Source of the DNA: Desertimonas sp963733085
Lineage (GTDB): Bacteria; Actinomycetota; Acidimicrobiia; Acidimicrobiales; Ilumatobacteraceae
DNA length: 64,000 nt
Assembly (NCBI GenBank): GCA_963733085.1
Contig: CAVTBY010000008.1
Location: forward strand, 111,911 to 175,910
Direction: 5' to 3'
Shown: positions 53,536 to 63,114 of the stretch, in pieces
How positions within the stretch are numbered: the stretch's first letter is position 1
Layout of the letters: every line of letters starts with the position of its first letter
Notes under the pieces: generated by a model
Told to the model about the DNA's origin: nothing
What the model saw: only the letters and a program-made list of their open reading frames with translations
The model's database searches: none
Translations under genes and position numbers: made by a program

Positions 53536-54487
53536 CCTGGTCAATCAGGGCTTCACGCCGCGCCGGGTGGCGCAGCTCGAGCCGCACGTCCGCGTGCTCA
53601 CGGAGCGCATCCTGGACGCGGTGGCGCCGCGCGGGGGGTGCGACCTCGTGACGGACATTGCGGCGCGACTCCCCCTGGGCGTGATCTGTACACTGGTGGG
53701 TGTCCCACCGGCGGACTGGGATCTGATGTTCATGCTCACCAACCGCGTGCTGGGCGCCGACGACCCGGAATACCAGACGGTCGCGGGGGACAGCCGGGAG
53801 ACAGCCAATCAGGGCCTACGGGAGATCTTCGGCTACTTCGCGCAGCTCGTTGCCGCCCGGCGCGCCGCGCCACAGGACGATCTGCTCAGTGTGCTGACGG
53901 CGGCGGAACTGGACGGGGAAGCGCTCACCGATGAGGAGATCCTGTACTTTTGCTATCTGCTCATCGTCGCCGGCACGGAGACCACCCGCAATGCCATCTC
54001 GGGGGGGATGCTCGCGCTGTGCGAGCACCCGGTCGAGCGCGCGCGGCTCGTCGCCGAGGCGGCGCTCCTGCCCACGGCGGTCGAGGAGATCCTCCGCTGG
54101 ACCTCGCCCGTGCTGCACATGGCGCGCTACGTCACCCGCGATACCACCCTACACGGCCAGCCGATCCGCGCCGGGGAGCGCGTGCTGCTGTGGTACCCGT
54201 CCGCCAACCGCGATGCCGCCGTCTTTCCCGACCCGGACCGCTTCGATGTCGGCCGCACGCCGAATGAACACCTCGCCTTCGGGCTAGGGGAACATTTCTG
54301 CCTCGGGGCGGGGTTGGCGCGGCAGGAAGTCCGCGTCATGGTCGAGACGCTCCTCGCGCGGCTGCCGGACCTCGAGCTGGCGGGGCCCATCGAGCGATTA
54401 CGCTCGAGCTTCATTGGAGGCATCAAGCACATGCCGGTCCGCTTCACCCCGCGGGCACCTCAGGACGAGACACGAGGGCCAGGGTGA
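53536..54487 (+). CDS. Cytochrome P450, N-terminus missing
   Basis: About 315 aa from RLVNQGFTPRRVAQLEPH to the stop at 54487. I-helix LLIVAGTETTRNAISGG, ExxR-like EEILRW, and heme loop FGLGEHFCLGAGLARQE with the Cys ligand. The first 80-100 residues of a normal bacterial P450 are missing at the junction, with only a short overlap (CGCCGGCGACG) shared by both sides. Hydroxylates an unknown substrate if expressed. GC is high. Confidence 0.85.
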
Positions 54488-54521
54488 TCGCATCCTCCTA
54501 ACAGGCCCAACACCCAACACT

Positions 54522-54642
54522 GACTCTGTTGGGTAAGTCAACAACGCGTGCCAAAGCGGTCTTGCATCCGATCTATGAAAGCCAGAGAAACCGGGGCCAT
54601 TTCCCTGGAGAAGCTCACGTACATGACTTACCCAACAGAGTC
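54522..54642. mobile_element. MITE-like element 1 (121 bp)
   Basis: Perfect 18-bp terminal inverted repeats: GACTCTGTTGGGTAAGTC at 54522-54539 and its complement at 54625-54642. No transposase inside. The same termini bound the element at 55737-55879. Confidence 0.8.
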
Positions 54643-54708
54643 GGTTGTGGCGAGGTTTGGGCACAGAGCAATTTTCGCATGATGGACTTCGAACGAAGGG
54701 AGGCATCC

Positions 54709-55126
54709 ATGAAATGGACGACGATCCTGCTGCCTGTGACGTTGGCCGTGGGCGTGGCGTTGGGCATGATGGGACATGGGCTGCTGAGCGCCCAGCCACA
54801 GGCCATCACGCGCACGCCTCTGCAAAAACTCGATCTCGCTCGGGCCCGAAGGCAAGGAATTGAACATGTGGATCTCGGAACTCGCCCCAGGGGCGGCTTC
54901 TGGCAGGCACTATCACCCTGGAGACGAAGCACTGTACGTGCTGGAAGGCGCGGTGACGTTAGAGTACGACGACAAGCCGGCCGTGACGGTGAAGGCGGGC
55001 GAGTCAGCCTACAACGCCCCAACACTGGTGCATAACGCGAAGAATGCCAGCACCACGACGCCAGTCAAGATCGTGACGTTCATGGTCAGCGAGAAGGGGC
55101 AACCCTTAGTGATCCCGGTGCCGTAG
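54709..55126 (+). CDS. Exported cupin protein, frameshifted
   Basis: ATG 54709 with AGGGAGG six nt before. Signal helix MKWTTILLPVTLAVGVALGM, then QKLDLA; one extra base near 54842 shifts the frame to GPEGKELNMWISELAPGAAS. Cupin motif 1 is GRHYHPGDEALYVLEG and motif 2 has APTLVHNAKN, so the metal site His/Glu set is complete. Ends LVIPVP. About 138 aa joined. A GC hairpin follows. Confidence 0.85.
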
Positions 55127-55201
55127 CGAAGCGCGCGGTGAGGCCGCGTGTTCGCGGCACAAGCCGGCGACGAGAGGATGCTGCCGCCCAACAACCGCAG
55201 C

Positions 55202-55250
55202 GAGGGGACCGGGTGCACGCGGCGTGGCGCTGGCGTGCACCCGGCCCCTC
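55202..55250 (+). terminator. Long hairpin after the cupin gene
   Basis: About 18-bp stem (55202-55220 with 55233-55250, one bulged A at 55208) around a 12-nt loop. No T-run, but position after the stop fits a terminator. Confidence 0.65.
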
Positions 55251-55736
55251 ATGCGGAGCGTGAGACCAGTGCGCCTGCGCGAGTCGGCGGAATTCCCCCC
55301 TGAGGTCAAGGAGCTCTTGACCATGTTTGAAGCATAATACTGGGAAAAATAAAGATAATTTCGAGTCGTAAAATTATTCTTGTGCGACATGACTCTCCCG
55401 CGTTTCGGTTGCACATGGGTGCATTGATGACCCTCATGTGCAAGAAGGTCTCTGGCCTTAATATAGAGAAGGTGTCACGAACCGCCACGGGACTACACTT
55501 TGCGGTAAATGCCTATTTTAGGCAAAGTTGTAGAGAGCACCCCTTGGAATTGTGCTGCTGCTAGAAGCCTCTTCGAGGACGTCCCAGCTCCCATTTTCGG
55601 CAAAGTTCCCCGCAAAGCGATCGTCAAACGCCTGTCAGGGCTGGTTGTAACCGCATGTGGCGGCGTATGACAGCCACTCTAGTGTAAGGCCAATTTATGA
55701 GGCCTAACGTTCGACGTGACAAACATGGCCAAGGCC

Positions 55737-55879
55737 GACTCTGTTGGGTAAGTCGCGGCAGTCACGCTCCAACTTCATTGGAGTGCGTGTCACTTGAGGC
55801 ATAGCCCTGGTCTCTCTGGCCTTCAAGCGTCGTATACAAGGTTCCTTTCCTACACGTTTTCGACTTAACCAACAGAGTC
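55737..55879. mobile_element. MITE-like element 2 (143 bp)
   Basis: Ends GACTCTGTTGGGTAAGTC (55737-55754) and GACTTAACCAACAGAGTC (55862-55879): the TIR of element 1 with one mismatch. Internal sequence differs from element 1, so the two share only termini. Confidence 0.75.
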
Positions 55880-55888
55880 ATGACCTCC

Positions 55889-56057
55889 TTTACGCTGGCG
55901 CGGAGTTAAGTCGACCGTATCCCACATGCATGAGCGCGATGAGCGGCCATGCTACCCAGAGGAATGATGAAGCCTCCGACGCGCGATGATCGAAGTCTTG
56001 ATATGTCAGGACTTACACTGATCCGACACGGTCGTTTTAACTCCGCACCGATGTAAA
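55889..56057. mobile_element. MITE-like element 3, different termini (169 bp)
   Basis: Termini of about 33 bp: TTTAC at 55889, then GCGGAGTTAA at 55900-55909 and CGACCGT, matched in inverted orientation by ACGGTCG, TTAACTCCGC (56037-56046) and GTAAA ending at 56057. Several mismatches. It begins 10 bp after element 2. Confidence 0.6.
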
Positions 56058-56610
56058 TGACCTTTTGGCCCGGTTTGTCCCGAGTTGCCGAAAAACCGCC
56101 TTATCAGATCCTCGACGAGGGGTTCTCGTCGGCATGATCATCCTCACTATCCATTCCCCGAGCACGTCATGGTGGACCGCGTGACGTAGCTCGCGCCGAC
56201 GGACGCCGGTGGCCCCACGGGCTCCGCGGCGGCGGTGCAACATTGGTTGCTCTGCAACGCCGGTTGCACGAGACGATGGCTTTGATTTGCAATGCGTTCT
56301 GCGACTGCCGTCCGGCCAGTGTCGTGTGGTGTTGCAGGACGGGGGCGCGTTTTCACGGCCCCATCGTATTCATAACCCACTGAAACTTCACTTCATAAAG
56401 GAAGCACTGCGTCCTGGCATGGCGGATGCACTCTGACGGAGCAAGGCTGTGGATGCCCGACTGCGGCAGGCTCAAGCCGATGGTACGGCGGAGCAACTGT
56501 GCGAGCCCGTGACGATGCAATCTCGGCCAAGCATGAGAAAGAAGGCTACACCAACGGGGCTCAGCTGTTCCAGCATGATCGACGTTCCCTCAATGCAAGG
56601 AGAAAAGAAG

Positions 56611-57204
56611 ATGGCAACACATAAGACTGGTACCCATGCACAGTGGCTTGCGGCGCGGCTCGCGGGTGTGCGACACGCATCAGACCTCATGGAGACGTGT
56701 AGGTCGACGATGAGGAAAGTGCGGCGGCAAGCCCTCGGCATGGCCTTAGCCACCGGCCTGGCACTCATGCTGGGTGGTCCGTTGCATGCAGAAACACCCT
56801 CCGAAGAGGTGCCCGTCTCGTCCGCTGAGGAGACGGCCAAGGAATTGTCCGCACCGCCTGCCGAGGCGGGCGAACTGTCCTTGCCCGACAACGCGCCTCT
56901 CGGCACGACGGTGTACAAGATGCTCTCCCCACAAGACGCGCAGACGCGCGCCGGGGGCAAGCTGCCGTGCGGGCTGAGTTACTACGAAAACCCCGCGAGT
57001 GGGGGTGCCAAGTCCGTCGTGTTCTCTATCGGCAACTGCCATAACTTCGGGGTTTCTCGCGCCGTCAATTTCGATCCAAGTCGGCCGACACCCCAGTCGG
57101 ACTGCATGCACATCAGTCCGCATTTTACGGCTATTGGGCGTTCGTGGGTGGGCGCGAATCAACATGTCTCGAAACGCGGCACTGGCATGGTCAGCTGCCG
57201 TTGA
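56611..57204 (+). CDS. Exported cysteine-containing protein, unknown family
   Basis: 197 aa from ATG 56611 (GGAGAAAAGAAG before). A second in-frame ATG at 56710 (MRKVRRQALGMALATGLALM) begins a standard signal peptide and may be the true start. After cleavage near LHAE comes an acidic linker, then KLPCGLSYYENPASGGAKSV, GNCHNFGVSRAVNFDPSR, SDCMHISPHFTAIGRSWVG and a final VSCR: four cysteines, likely two disulfides. I do not recognise the fold. Confidence 0.65.
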   Translation: MATHKTGTHAQWLAARLAGVRHASDLMETCRSTMRKVRRQALGMALATGLALMLGGPLHAETPSEEVPVSSAEETAKELSAPPAEAGELSLPDNAPLGTTVYKMLSPQDAQTRAGGKLPCGLSYYENPASGGAKSVVFSIGNCHNFGVSRAVNFDPSRPTPQSDCMHISPHFTAIGRSWVGANQHVSKRGTGMVSCR

Positions 57205-57708
57205 GGCACAAACGCTCTTGCTGACCCTGGGGCCGGACACGTGGGTGGAGGCCAGGAGAGGCACCCGGGGTTGATGAGGCAAAGGGAGACCGCGCGTGGT
57301 CACCCGCAGGCCGGGGAGCGCGCGTGCAGCGCTTGTCGGCTGTTTCGGTGCAAACGTGCCATGGCAGGCGGTCGTCTGGTGATGCCGCCTCATGCCAGTG
57401 GTGTATCTCATGGACGTCGTCTGCTCACGCATTGATGAGACGTGGTTGAGTAAGATGACAACATGAGAGGAGTTGCTCGGCATGGCCGCCTCGGACGCGG
57501 TCCATGCCCCGCTTCTCATGGAACCTGCGATGGCTGACAGTCATCCTAAGTGCTTATTTCGTAAGAGCTCAGCGCTCGAGGCCCGCAATGTCTCCGCATC
57601 ACCGAAACAGCCGACACGGGGAGCGGGTGCCTGCGGCGCGGTAACCCGAGACGCCGGTGCGCGCCCGCCGTGCGGCACCCGGCAGCCGCGAGACCACGGG
57701 AGGTACAG
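57205..57708. other. No gene seen
   Basis: About 500 nt between two exported-protein genes. Only short shadow frames. No clear promoter or hairpin found. Confidence 0.4.
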
Positions 57709-58059
57709 ATGCACAACCGGCTGAGGATCACGCTCAGGCGTCACGTCCGTCTCGCCCTGGTGCTGGCGATGACCACCGCGGCCAGCCTGGGCAGTGTTGG
57801 CGGCGTCAGCCGCCCCAGCGCCGCCCCGTCTACCGCGGCGCGGCCTGTGCCGACCTGCGCCCAATTCTGGCGCCACAGTGGCCACACGGAGCGGGTGCGC
57901 TGGTATCACTGCCATGCGACGAGTAGCCCCTTGACCAAGCGGGTGCACATTTGCGGCGACAGCGGCACGCTCCATGGGATCAGCGTGACCAGCCGCCCCG
58001 ACGGCCATTGGCCGAGAACGAGGCATCGGCATGACCGCGGCGGCGAGGGGTGCCGCTGA
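57709..58059 (+). CDS. Small exported protein, unknown family
   Basis: 116 aa from ATG 57709, GGGAGGTACAG before. Signal peptide MHNRLRITLRRHVRLALVLA then GVSRPSAAPSTAARPVPT. Mature part has CAQFWRHSGHTERVRWYHC, VHICGDSG and a Cys near the end: about four cysteines and many histidines. The WYHC/HIC pattern could bind metal or form disulfides. Not assigned. Confidence 0.6.
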   Translation: MHNRLRITLRRHVRLALVLAMTTAASLGSVGGVSRPSAAPSTAARPVPTCAQFWRHSGHTERVRWYHCHATSSPLTKRVHICGDSGTLHGISVTSRPDGHWPRTRHRHDRGGEGCR

Positions 58060-58321
58060 CGCGAGACCGTCGCAGGGTGACGGTCAGCAAGGTAGCCCGG
58101 ATGGCAATCCAGGAATGAGGTTGGAATAAACCGCGACGTGCGGGACGACGCACCTGTCAATCAGCGTCGCAGCACACCCACTGCCCCGAAATCGGCTAAG
58201 TCATTCGAGGACTTGGGAGTAGCAGCCTACTCGGGTTGGCGAGGCGGTTGCACTGCTGTGATGCGGAGGCAATCGGCAGTCAAATGACTCGCAACGGATT
58301 GCCGCCGGAAAGGAAAACATT

Positions 58322-58756
58322 ATGTCAAACGCTCGATGGTTTACCAGGAGCGTCCTCGGCGCCGCCGCACTATTCCTGACCGCTTCGTCCGTCTTTGCGG
58401 AGCCCAGTTGCACCGTCAACTCCGGCAACCCGCGCAGAGGCAAATATTACATCGAATCGGTGGGTTCGTTCACCTGCACAGGCCCGGTGAAGAACGTCAG
58501 GATCAAATCCCAGCTGCGGTATAAGTGGGCCGACGGCTGGCGCGAATCGCGCCCGAGGACAGCGACTTTCAAACAGATCAACGGGACCAAAAAGGGCACC
58601 GTTACGGCCTTTATGAACCCCGTCACCACCACTGGATGCCACACGGACCTGGGCCGTATCACACTGTATTACCAGAAGGGGAACAGCAGCGTGGGGTTCG
58701 GGTCCGACGATTTCTCGAATGAAGTCAGTATTCGCTCCGGAGGACAGCCATGTTAG
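58322..58756 (+). CDS. Small exported protein, unknown family
   Basis: 144 aa from ATG 58322, GGAAAGG before. Signal peptide MSNARWFTRSVLGAAALFLT cleaved near SVFAE. Mature part CTVNSGNPRRGKYYIESVGS, VRIKSQLRYKWADGW and TTTGCHTDLGRITLYY, ending GGQPC: four cysteines and a beta-rich pattern. Possibly a small lectin-like or toxin-like secreted protein; this is only a shape impression. Confidence 0.65.
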   Translation: MSNARWFTRSVLGAAALFLTASSVFAEPSCTVNSGNPRRGKYYIESVGSFTCTGPVKNVRIKSQLRYKWADGWRESRPRTATFKQINGTKKGTVTAFMNPVTTTGCHTDLGRITLYYQKGNSSVGFGSDDFSNEVSIRSGGQPC

Positions 58757-59038
58757 CTATGGCTGACCATCCGATCGGGCGGCGACCTGGCGCGCTCCAC
58801 TAGCGGCGCACGACGGCCGCGAACACGGGCGGCTCCGATCGCGCTCGCAAGCGCCCGTCAGCGGGGGTGCGTTTGAGCAAAGGGGGTAACTCTGGGGTGT
58901 GACATAACAACAAGACCAGCATAGATTGAGGGCATGCAAAGGATCACTCCCGAAGGAGGTGCCCCCACCTATGCTGGGAAGTGCTTCTATGTTGCCGCTA
59001 TTGTCAAGCCCTTTTTACGCCTTTTTTTCTTTCTTCTA

Positions 59039-59362
59039 GGGTTAGCGGCAGCAGCGAAACCAAAACCTACGGTAAGGGCGCCACGGGGAGAGAACACGAG
59101 GAGCAGCCAACTCTCCCGAGAAGAAGCATCTTCGGGAAAGATATTGATGAAAGATCACGTATTTTCAATGCGTTGCACGTTCTGTTCTCTCCCACCGAGG
59201 CACTCTTTTCGGGAAAGTTGTCGTGCACAGCTATCGCGGGACGGTGGAGAGCATCACTCGCAGGAGCCAGCTCCATTGGTAAAAATACCGGTCTGCAAGT
59301 AGCTGAAATAGCGCGTGTTCTACGCTACCGTAGGTTTTGGCACGGCTGCTGCCGCTAACCCA
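59039..59362. mobile_element. MITE-like element 4 (about 324 bp)
   Basis: 36-bp terminal inverted repeats: 59039-59074 starting GGGTTAGCGGCAGCAGC and ending CCAAAACCTACGGTA, and the complement at 59327-59362, differing only at four central positions. No transposase inside. Flanked by a T/C-rich tract on the left. Confidence 0.8.
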
Positions 59363-59794
59363 GGTAGGGCTGGACACACGGCCACGCTTTGGCGTAGCTG
59401 TTGGCGTTGTGCTTGTCTCCTGCTGGCCCCCTGATGGCACGACTGCAGCAGAACGCTTTTTTGGGCAAAAGCCCCGCTCGATGTGTGTCACTATCCTGGC
59501 ATCTGTGGAGCTACCACCTGCGCCTCTCAGTCCTCCGCGGCGAGCAGGCGGCGAGAGCCACGGGCGGCGAGTGGCCGACGCGGTGATCGAGACTGAGCTA
59601 CTCCAGGGAACACAACCCCAGTACCCGCCCTATGCGCCTCCGGCCACCTTCAGGCCGGCCAGCCGCTGGTAGCTGGGCGCGGACCAGCCGCAGGCGGTGC
59701 TCTGAGTCAGGCACTGCGCAGGCGGGGGTATGACGCCTGCGCAGGCCTGGGTAGAGTTCCTGCAAGTGGCCAAGAGCATGACCGCCCACCTCAC

Positions 59795-60178
59795 TCACAG
59801 CGCGTCCTCTGCCTCCAGGGAGAGCCCATAGTGCGCCAGATGGGCGAGCGATTGGGGAGGCCCTTCCAGAAACTGCACGCCACACCCGCGGCGACCGCAA
59901 TGGATGACGATGGCGCGCAGTTTGCACGGCCGCCCTGACGGTAACACGAAGGCCACCGTCAGCAGATTGCCGGGGGCTACCTCGTGCGCGACATGGCGTA
60001 AGGCGCTGTCGATATACATCCCCTGGAGGGAGAGGTTGCGGACCACCCCCAGCCACGCCCGCCCATCGGCGGTGACATAGTCCACCCGCACGGTGACGGC
60101 CCGGCGGACGCAGGCGCGGCGGTGCCACGGCCGACGTGCGCTCTGGTCTGCGGTATCGTGGCGCTTGCGGTGCTTCAT
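59795..60178 (-). CDS. PilZ-domain protein
   Basis: 127 aa from ATG 60178 with GAAGGAAC before. RxxxR in RRACVRRAVTVRVDY and the NLSLQGMYIDS motif (N-x-S-x-x-G) are the c-di-GMP binding elements of PilZ. C-terminal VIHCGRRGCGVQFLEGPPQS is the strand that closes the barrel. Probably a c-di-GMP responsive effector. Follows a DUF5658-like gene on the same strand. Confidence 0.85.
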   Translation of the reverse strand: MKHRKRHDTADQSARRPWHRRACVRRAVTVRVDYVTADGRAWLGVVRNLSLQGMYIDSALRHVAHEVAPGNLLTVAFVLPSGRPCKLRAIVIHCGRRGCGVQFLEGPPQSLAHLAHYGLSLEAEDAL

Positions 60179-60189
60179 CGGTGTTCCTT

Positions 60190-60503
60190 CTACACGAGGC
60201 GCCAGCAGAGGACGAGGTGATAGACCAGCACGCGCCCCATAGCCGAGGGCGAGCCCGGAGAGGCCACGCACGGCGAGCGGCCATTGCTGATGGGCCGCCA
60301 GCACCCACACCGCCCGCCCCGGTGAGGCCGATCTTGAGCGCGAGAAAGAGCGTCTGGCTGTGGGCCATGGCCAGGTGCATCAGCGGATTCGCCTCACCCC
60401 CGCCGTCTTGCAGGTGGTGCAGGGTCAAGAGCGCATCCAGGAGTGAGCCCACCACGACGCAGAGTGCGAGCACCACGGTCGGCCGCGCGAGACCAGTCGA
60501 CAT
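60190..60503 (-). CDS. DUF5658-like small membrane protein, two frameshifts
   Basis: From ATG 60503: MSTGLARPTVVLALCVVVGS, then LLDALLTLHHLQDGGGEANP and LMHLAMAHSQTLFLALKIGL. An extra G near 60314 and another in GGGG near 60235 break the frame; corrected it continues VWVLAAHQQWPLAVRGLSGL and ends YHLVLCWRLV. About 103 aa with three helices. D-x-LTL and EANPLM fit DUF5658. Upstream of the PilZ gene. Confidence 0.7.
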
Positions 60504-60931
60504 ACGCCTGGTGGCCCTCCCCCGCCCGCCGAAAGCCTGTGCGCCGGCCCTGCCAGCGGAGCGCACTCCAGAGCGTCGGGGGACGCGCACGGCGATCCGC
60601 GAAGCGGCGCCGGTCGACAGCCGGTTCTGCTGTGTGTGTGCCATAGACGCCATTGCTCTCCCTGAAGTCCTGCTGGTACGATGCGAGCAGAGGAGTGTAG
60701 CAGAGCCCCTCTTAAGACAATATAAAATGGTTAAAAATGTTCTATTACAGATGGAGAGGGCCGAGGGCCGCGAGACGTCACCTCCGTAGGGAACATGTGC
60801 GAGGTGTGAGGTGTTGTCATCCGTTCTCCCTGTGCGACACTACCCACCTTACCGCTGAAGTACGCCATCGCGGTGCCGCACTGCACCTGGCAATGGCGCG
60901 GCGTTCACTGGCGAGAGGGAGACAGAGGCTG

Positions 60932-61121
60932 ATGAGTCCTCTGCGTATGTGGCAGCGCCATACGCGTCTTCAGGTGTCGCATGGCGTCGTGTGGCTGCTC
61001 CTGATGGCTTGGCCCATCCTCGTGTACGCTGAACAGTTCACCGGGAAGGTGGTGGGCATCAGCGATGGCGACACCCTCAGCGTGCTGCGCGAGGGCAAAG
61101 CCGTCAAGGTGCGGGCTGGAC
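60932..61121 (+). pseudogene. Thermonuclease-family gene cut off after its N-terminus
   Basis: MSPLRMWQRHTRLQVSHGVV, a signal helix, then EQFTGKVVGISDGDTLSVLR and EGKAVKVR, the beginning of the SNase domain (GDTL with the catalytic region). After about 61,118 the sequence changes into the IS1-type element, so the SNase core with the Arg and Glu catalytic residues is lost. Likely an insertion knockout. Confidence 0.7.
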
Positions 61122-61205
61122 CAAAAAACGTGGTTGGTCCCTTCTTGGCTCTGGGCGACTCTCGGCACTGGTTCCGTTTCGTGTAACTCAGTCTTCGTTC
61201 TACAT

Positions 61206-61910
61206 TTATGCCGCTTTTTGAATCAAGAAGAGCTCATGGAGCGCGAAGCCATGGTCCAGAATCCCTAAAGCCACTGCCGGGACTTGCCGTGTCGTAAAAT
61301 GCACCCGCACAAAATTATGCACGATCCAGTAGACATCCAATCTTTCCTGGAGGCGTCCTGCGTTTTTGGCATACATATTGGTTTGCCTCCGATAGGTCGC
61401 ACACCGGCGTCTCAGCGACGTATGGAAGGCTTCCAGATGATTGGCATGAATCTCTGTGGTGGCCACAGGCTGTACAGTGTCGGGATGCTCTGGATACGGG
61501 GCTTGATACTTGGGCCGTTTGCGACCGCGCTTATGCCTTTGTGATCCTTTATTCTTCAGCCGCACTTTGACGCCTTTGGGCAGCGTCTTCTTTGGGCGCC
61601 CCCGCTTGCCAGTGCGTAGGGCTTCACTACACAGCTCAAACAAGAGACTCCCATAGCGCCTCTCGCCATCGGTCAGCAGCGTCAGATCGCCTGTTTGCTC
61701 GATGACGTGACACAAGAGGCGCATCGCATTTTTAAACAACTTGCGGTCTTTGCGTCCACATTGCATGTCCCACAGAAAACGTGTCGCCCGATCCATCAAC
61801 ACAATCGTCCATCCTTGTGACTCGTCGGGAGCGACATTCTTCTTGACTCTCGTGTACAGCTCATCTCCTTCAATGATCTGTTGTAAAAACTGATGGGTCA
61901 AGGCAAACAA
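61206..61910 (-). CDS. IS1-type transposase, DDE part (InsB-like)
   Basis: 234 aa frame. IIEGDELYTRVKKNVAPDES with the first catalytic acidic residue, then GWTIVLMDRATRFLWDMQCG and a later TDGERRYGSLLF (second D), ending at ALHELFLIQKAA. Read as a -1 fusion from the InsA frame at the A7 run near 61,920. Confidence 0.8.
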   Translation of the reverse strand: MFALTHQFLQQIIEGDELYTRVKKNVAPDESQGWTIVLMDRATRFLWDMQCGRKDRKLFKNAMRLLCHVIEQTGDLTLLTDGERRYGSLLFELCSEALRTGKRGRPKKTLPKGVKVRLKNKGSQRHKRGRKRPKYQAPYPEHPDTVQPVATTEIHANHLEAFHTSLRRRCATYRRQTNMYAKNAGRLQERLDVYWIVHNFVRVHFTTRQVPAVALGILDHGFALHELFLIQKAA

Positions 61911-62215
61911 CAGCAGCGTTTTTTTAAGCCACTGAGCCGCTCTTGCCAGCGATAGATGCTATTTTTGCTCACACCATAGAGGCGTGTCGCCGCGTTGATA
62001 CCTACCCCTTCTGTAAGGGCGGCAAGGACTTGCACCACGAGGGCAATGGGCGTTTTCAAATGGGCAAGGGGGGTATGGCGTGTTTCGGAAAAAGCCCGTT
62101 CACAGCAGGAACAATGATACATGGTCCGTGGTGCACCACATTGGATGGTGTAGATGCGTTGTTCCGCGACGTTCTTCCCATCACAATAGGGGCATCGCCT
62201 TTGGGTCAGTGTCAT
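61898..62215 (-). CDS. IS1-type InsA-like zinc-finger protein
   Basis: 105 aa from ATG 62215. CPYCDGKNVAEQRIYTIQCG and YHCSCCERAFSET form zinc-finger pairs; VLAALTEGVGINAATRLYGV with SKNSIYRWQERL is the helix-turn-helix. Regulates and provides the N-terminus of the transposase. Confidence 0.82.
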   Translation of the reverse strand: MTLTQRRCPYCDGKNVAEQRIYTIQCGAPRTMYHCSCCERAFSETRHTPLAHLKTPIALVVQVLAALTEGVGINAATRLYGVSKNSIYRWQERLSGLKKRCCCLP

Positions 62216-62365
62216 AATCTCCCCCTGAGGACAAGGATATTACTCTGCGGAGGAGCATGACTCGACACTGCCGTGACGTCCAGAAAAATTGCTCGTGAGG
62301 GGCCGCCATCAAACGGAACCAGTGCCCCCCCTATGACCAACGGTGATGCATGAGGGAGAGAGACG

Positions 62366-63048
62366 ATGGCGATCAGTTTCAAGGGTGCCCATTTCCCCAA
62401 AGAGACATTCTCATGGGGGTGCGGTGGTATGTGGCGTATCCGCTGAGCACACGCCATGTCGAGGAACTCATGGAAGAACGTGGGGTTGACGTCGATCACT
62501 CCACCATCAACCGGTGGACCATCAAGTATAGCCCGCTGCTGGAAGAGGCGTTTCACCGGCGTAAGCGCCCGGTGTGGGTCAGTTGGCGGATGGACGAGAC
62601 CTACATCAAGGTCAAGGGCCAGTGGCGCTATCTCTATCGCGCCGTCGATAAAACGGGCCAGACGATCGACTTTCTCCTCACCGAGGAACGTGACGAGCAG
62701 GCCGCCAAGCGGTTTCTGACGAAGGCGATTCGCCGCCACGGCGTGCCGGAGAAGATCACCATTGACGGGAGTGCGGCCAATGAAGCGGCCATCAAGAGCT
62801 ATAATGCGGAGCACGGCACGGCTATCGCCATCCGTAAAGTCAAATATCTCAACAATATTGTGGAGCAGGACCATAGAGGAGTAAAACGGATCACGCGTCC
62901 TATGTTAGGGTTCAAAGCGTTTGACGCGGCGCAGTCCACGCTCGTCGGCATCGAACTCATGCACATGATCAAGAAACGACAGCTGGTGGTCGAAGAGGGA
63001 AACGAGGGCCTCACTGCGGCCGAACTGTTCTACTCCCTGGCCGCCTAA
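62366..63048 (+). CDS. IS6-family transposase, frameshifted
   Basis: ATG 62366: MAISFKGAHFPKE, then a shift near 62401 (an extra GA or one lost base) into LMGVRWYVAYPLSTRHVEEL. DDE residues: RMDETYIKVKGQWRYLYRAV (first D), TIDGSAANEAAIK (second D) and EQDHRGVKRITRPML (E region). Ends at AAELFYSLAA. About 225 aa joined, normal for IS6/IS26. Sits directly upstream of a helicase fragment. Confidence 0.85.
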
Positions 63049-63114
63049 TCCCTTCCACAGACAGGGGCAACTGCCCCTTCACGACCTCCTGAGCAAAATT
63101 TGCGACAAAACCGC

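Larger units (their letters stand above)
55127..56610. other. Gene-poor region with inverted-repeat elements
   Basis: No supported gene. Contents: GC hairpin 55202-55250, a small palindrome 55304-55322, MITE-like elements at 55737-55879 and 55889-56057. GC is clearly lower around 55,320-55,700 than in the flanks. Confidence 0.6.
61119..62245 (-). mobile_element. IS1-family insertion sequence
   Basis: Contains the InsA-like and InsB-like genes and lies between the truncated SNase gene and the IS6 element. Exact ends not determined; I could not find clean inverted repeats. The left edge is placed where SNase homology stops. Confidence 0.7.
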
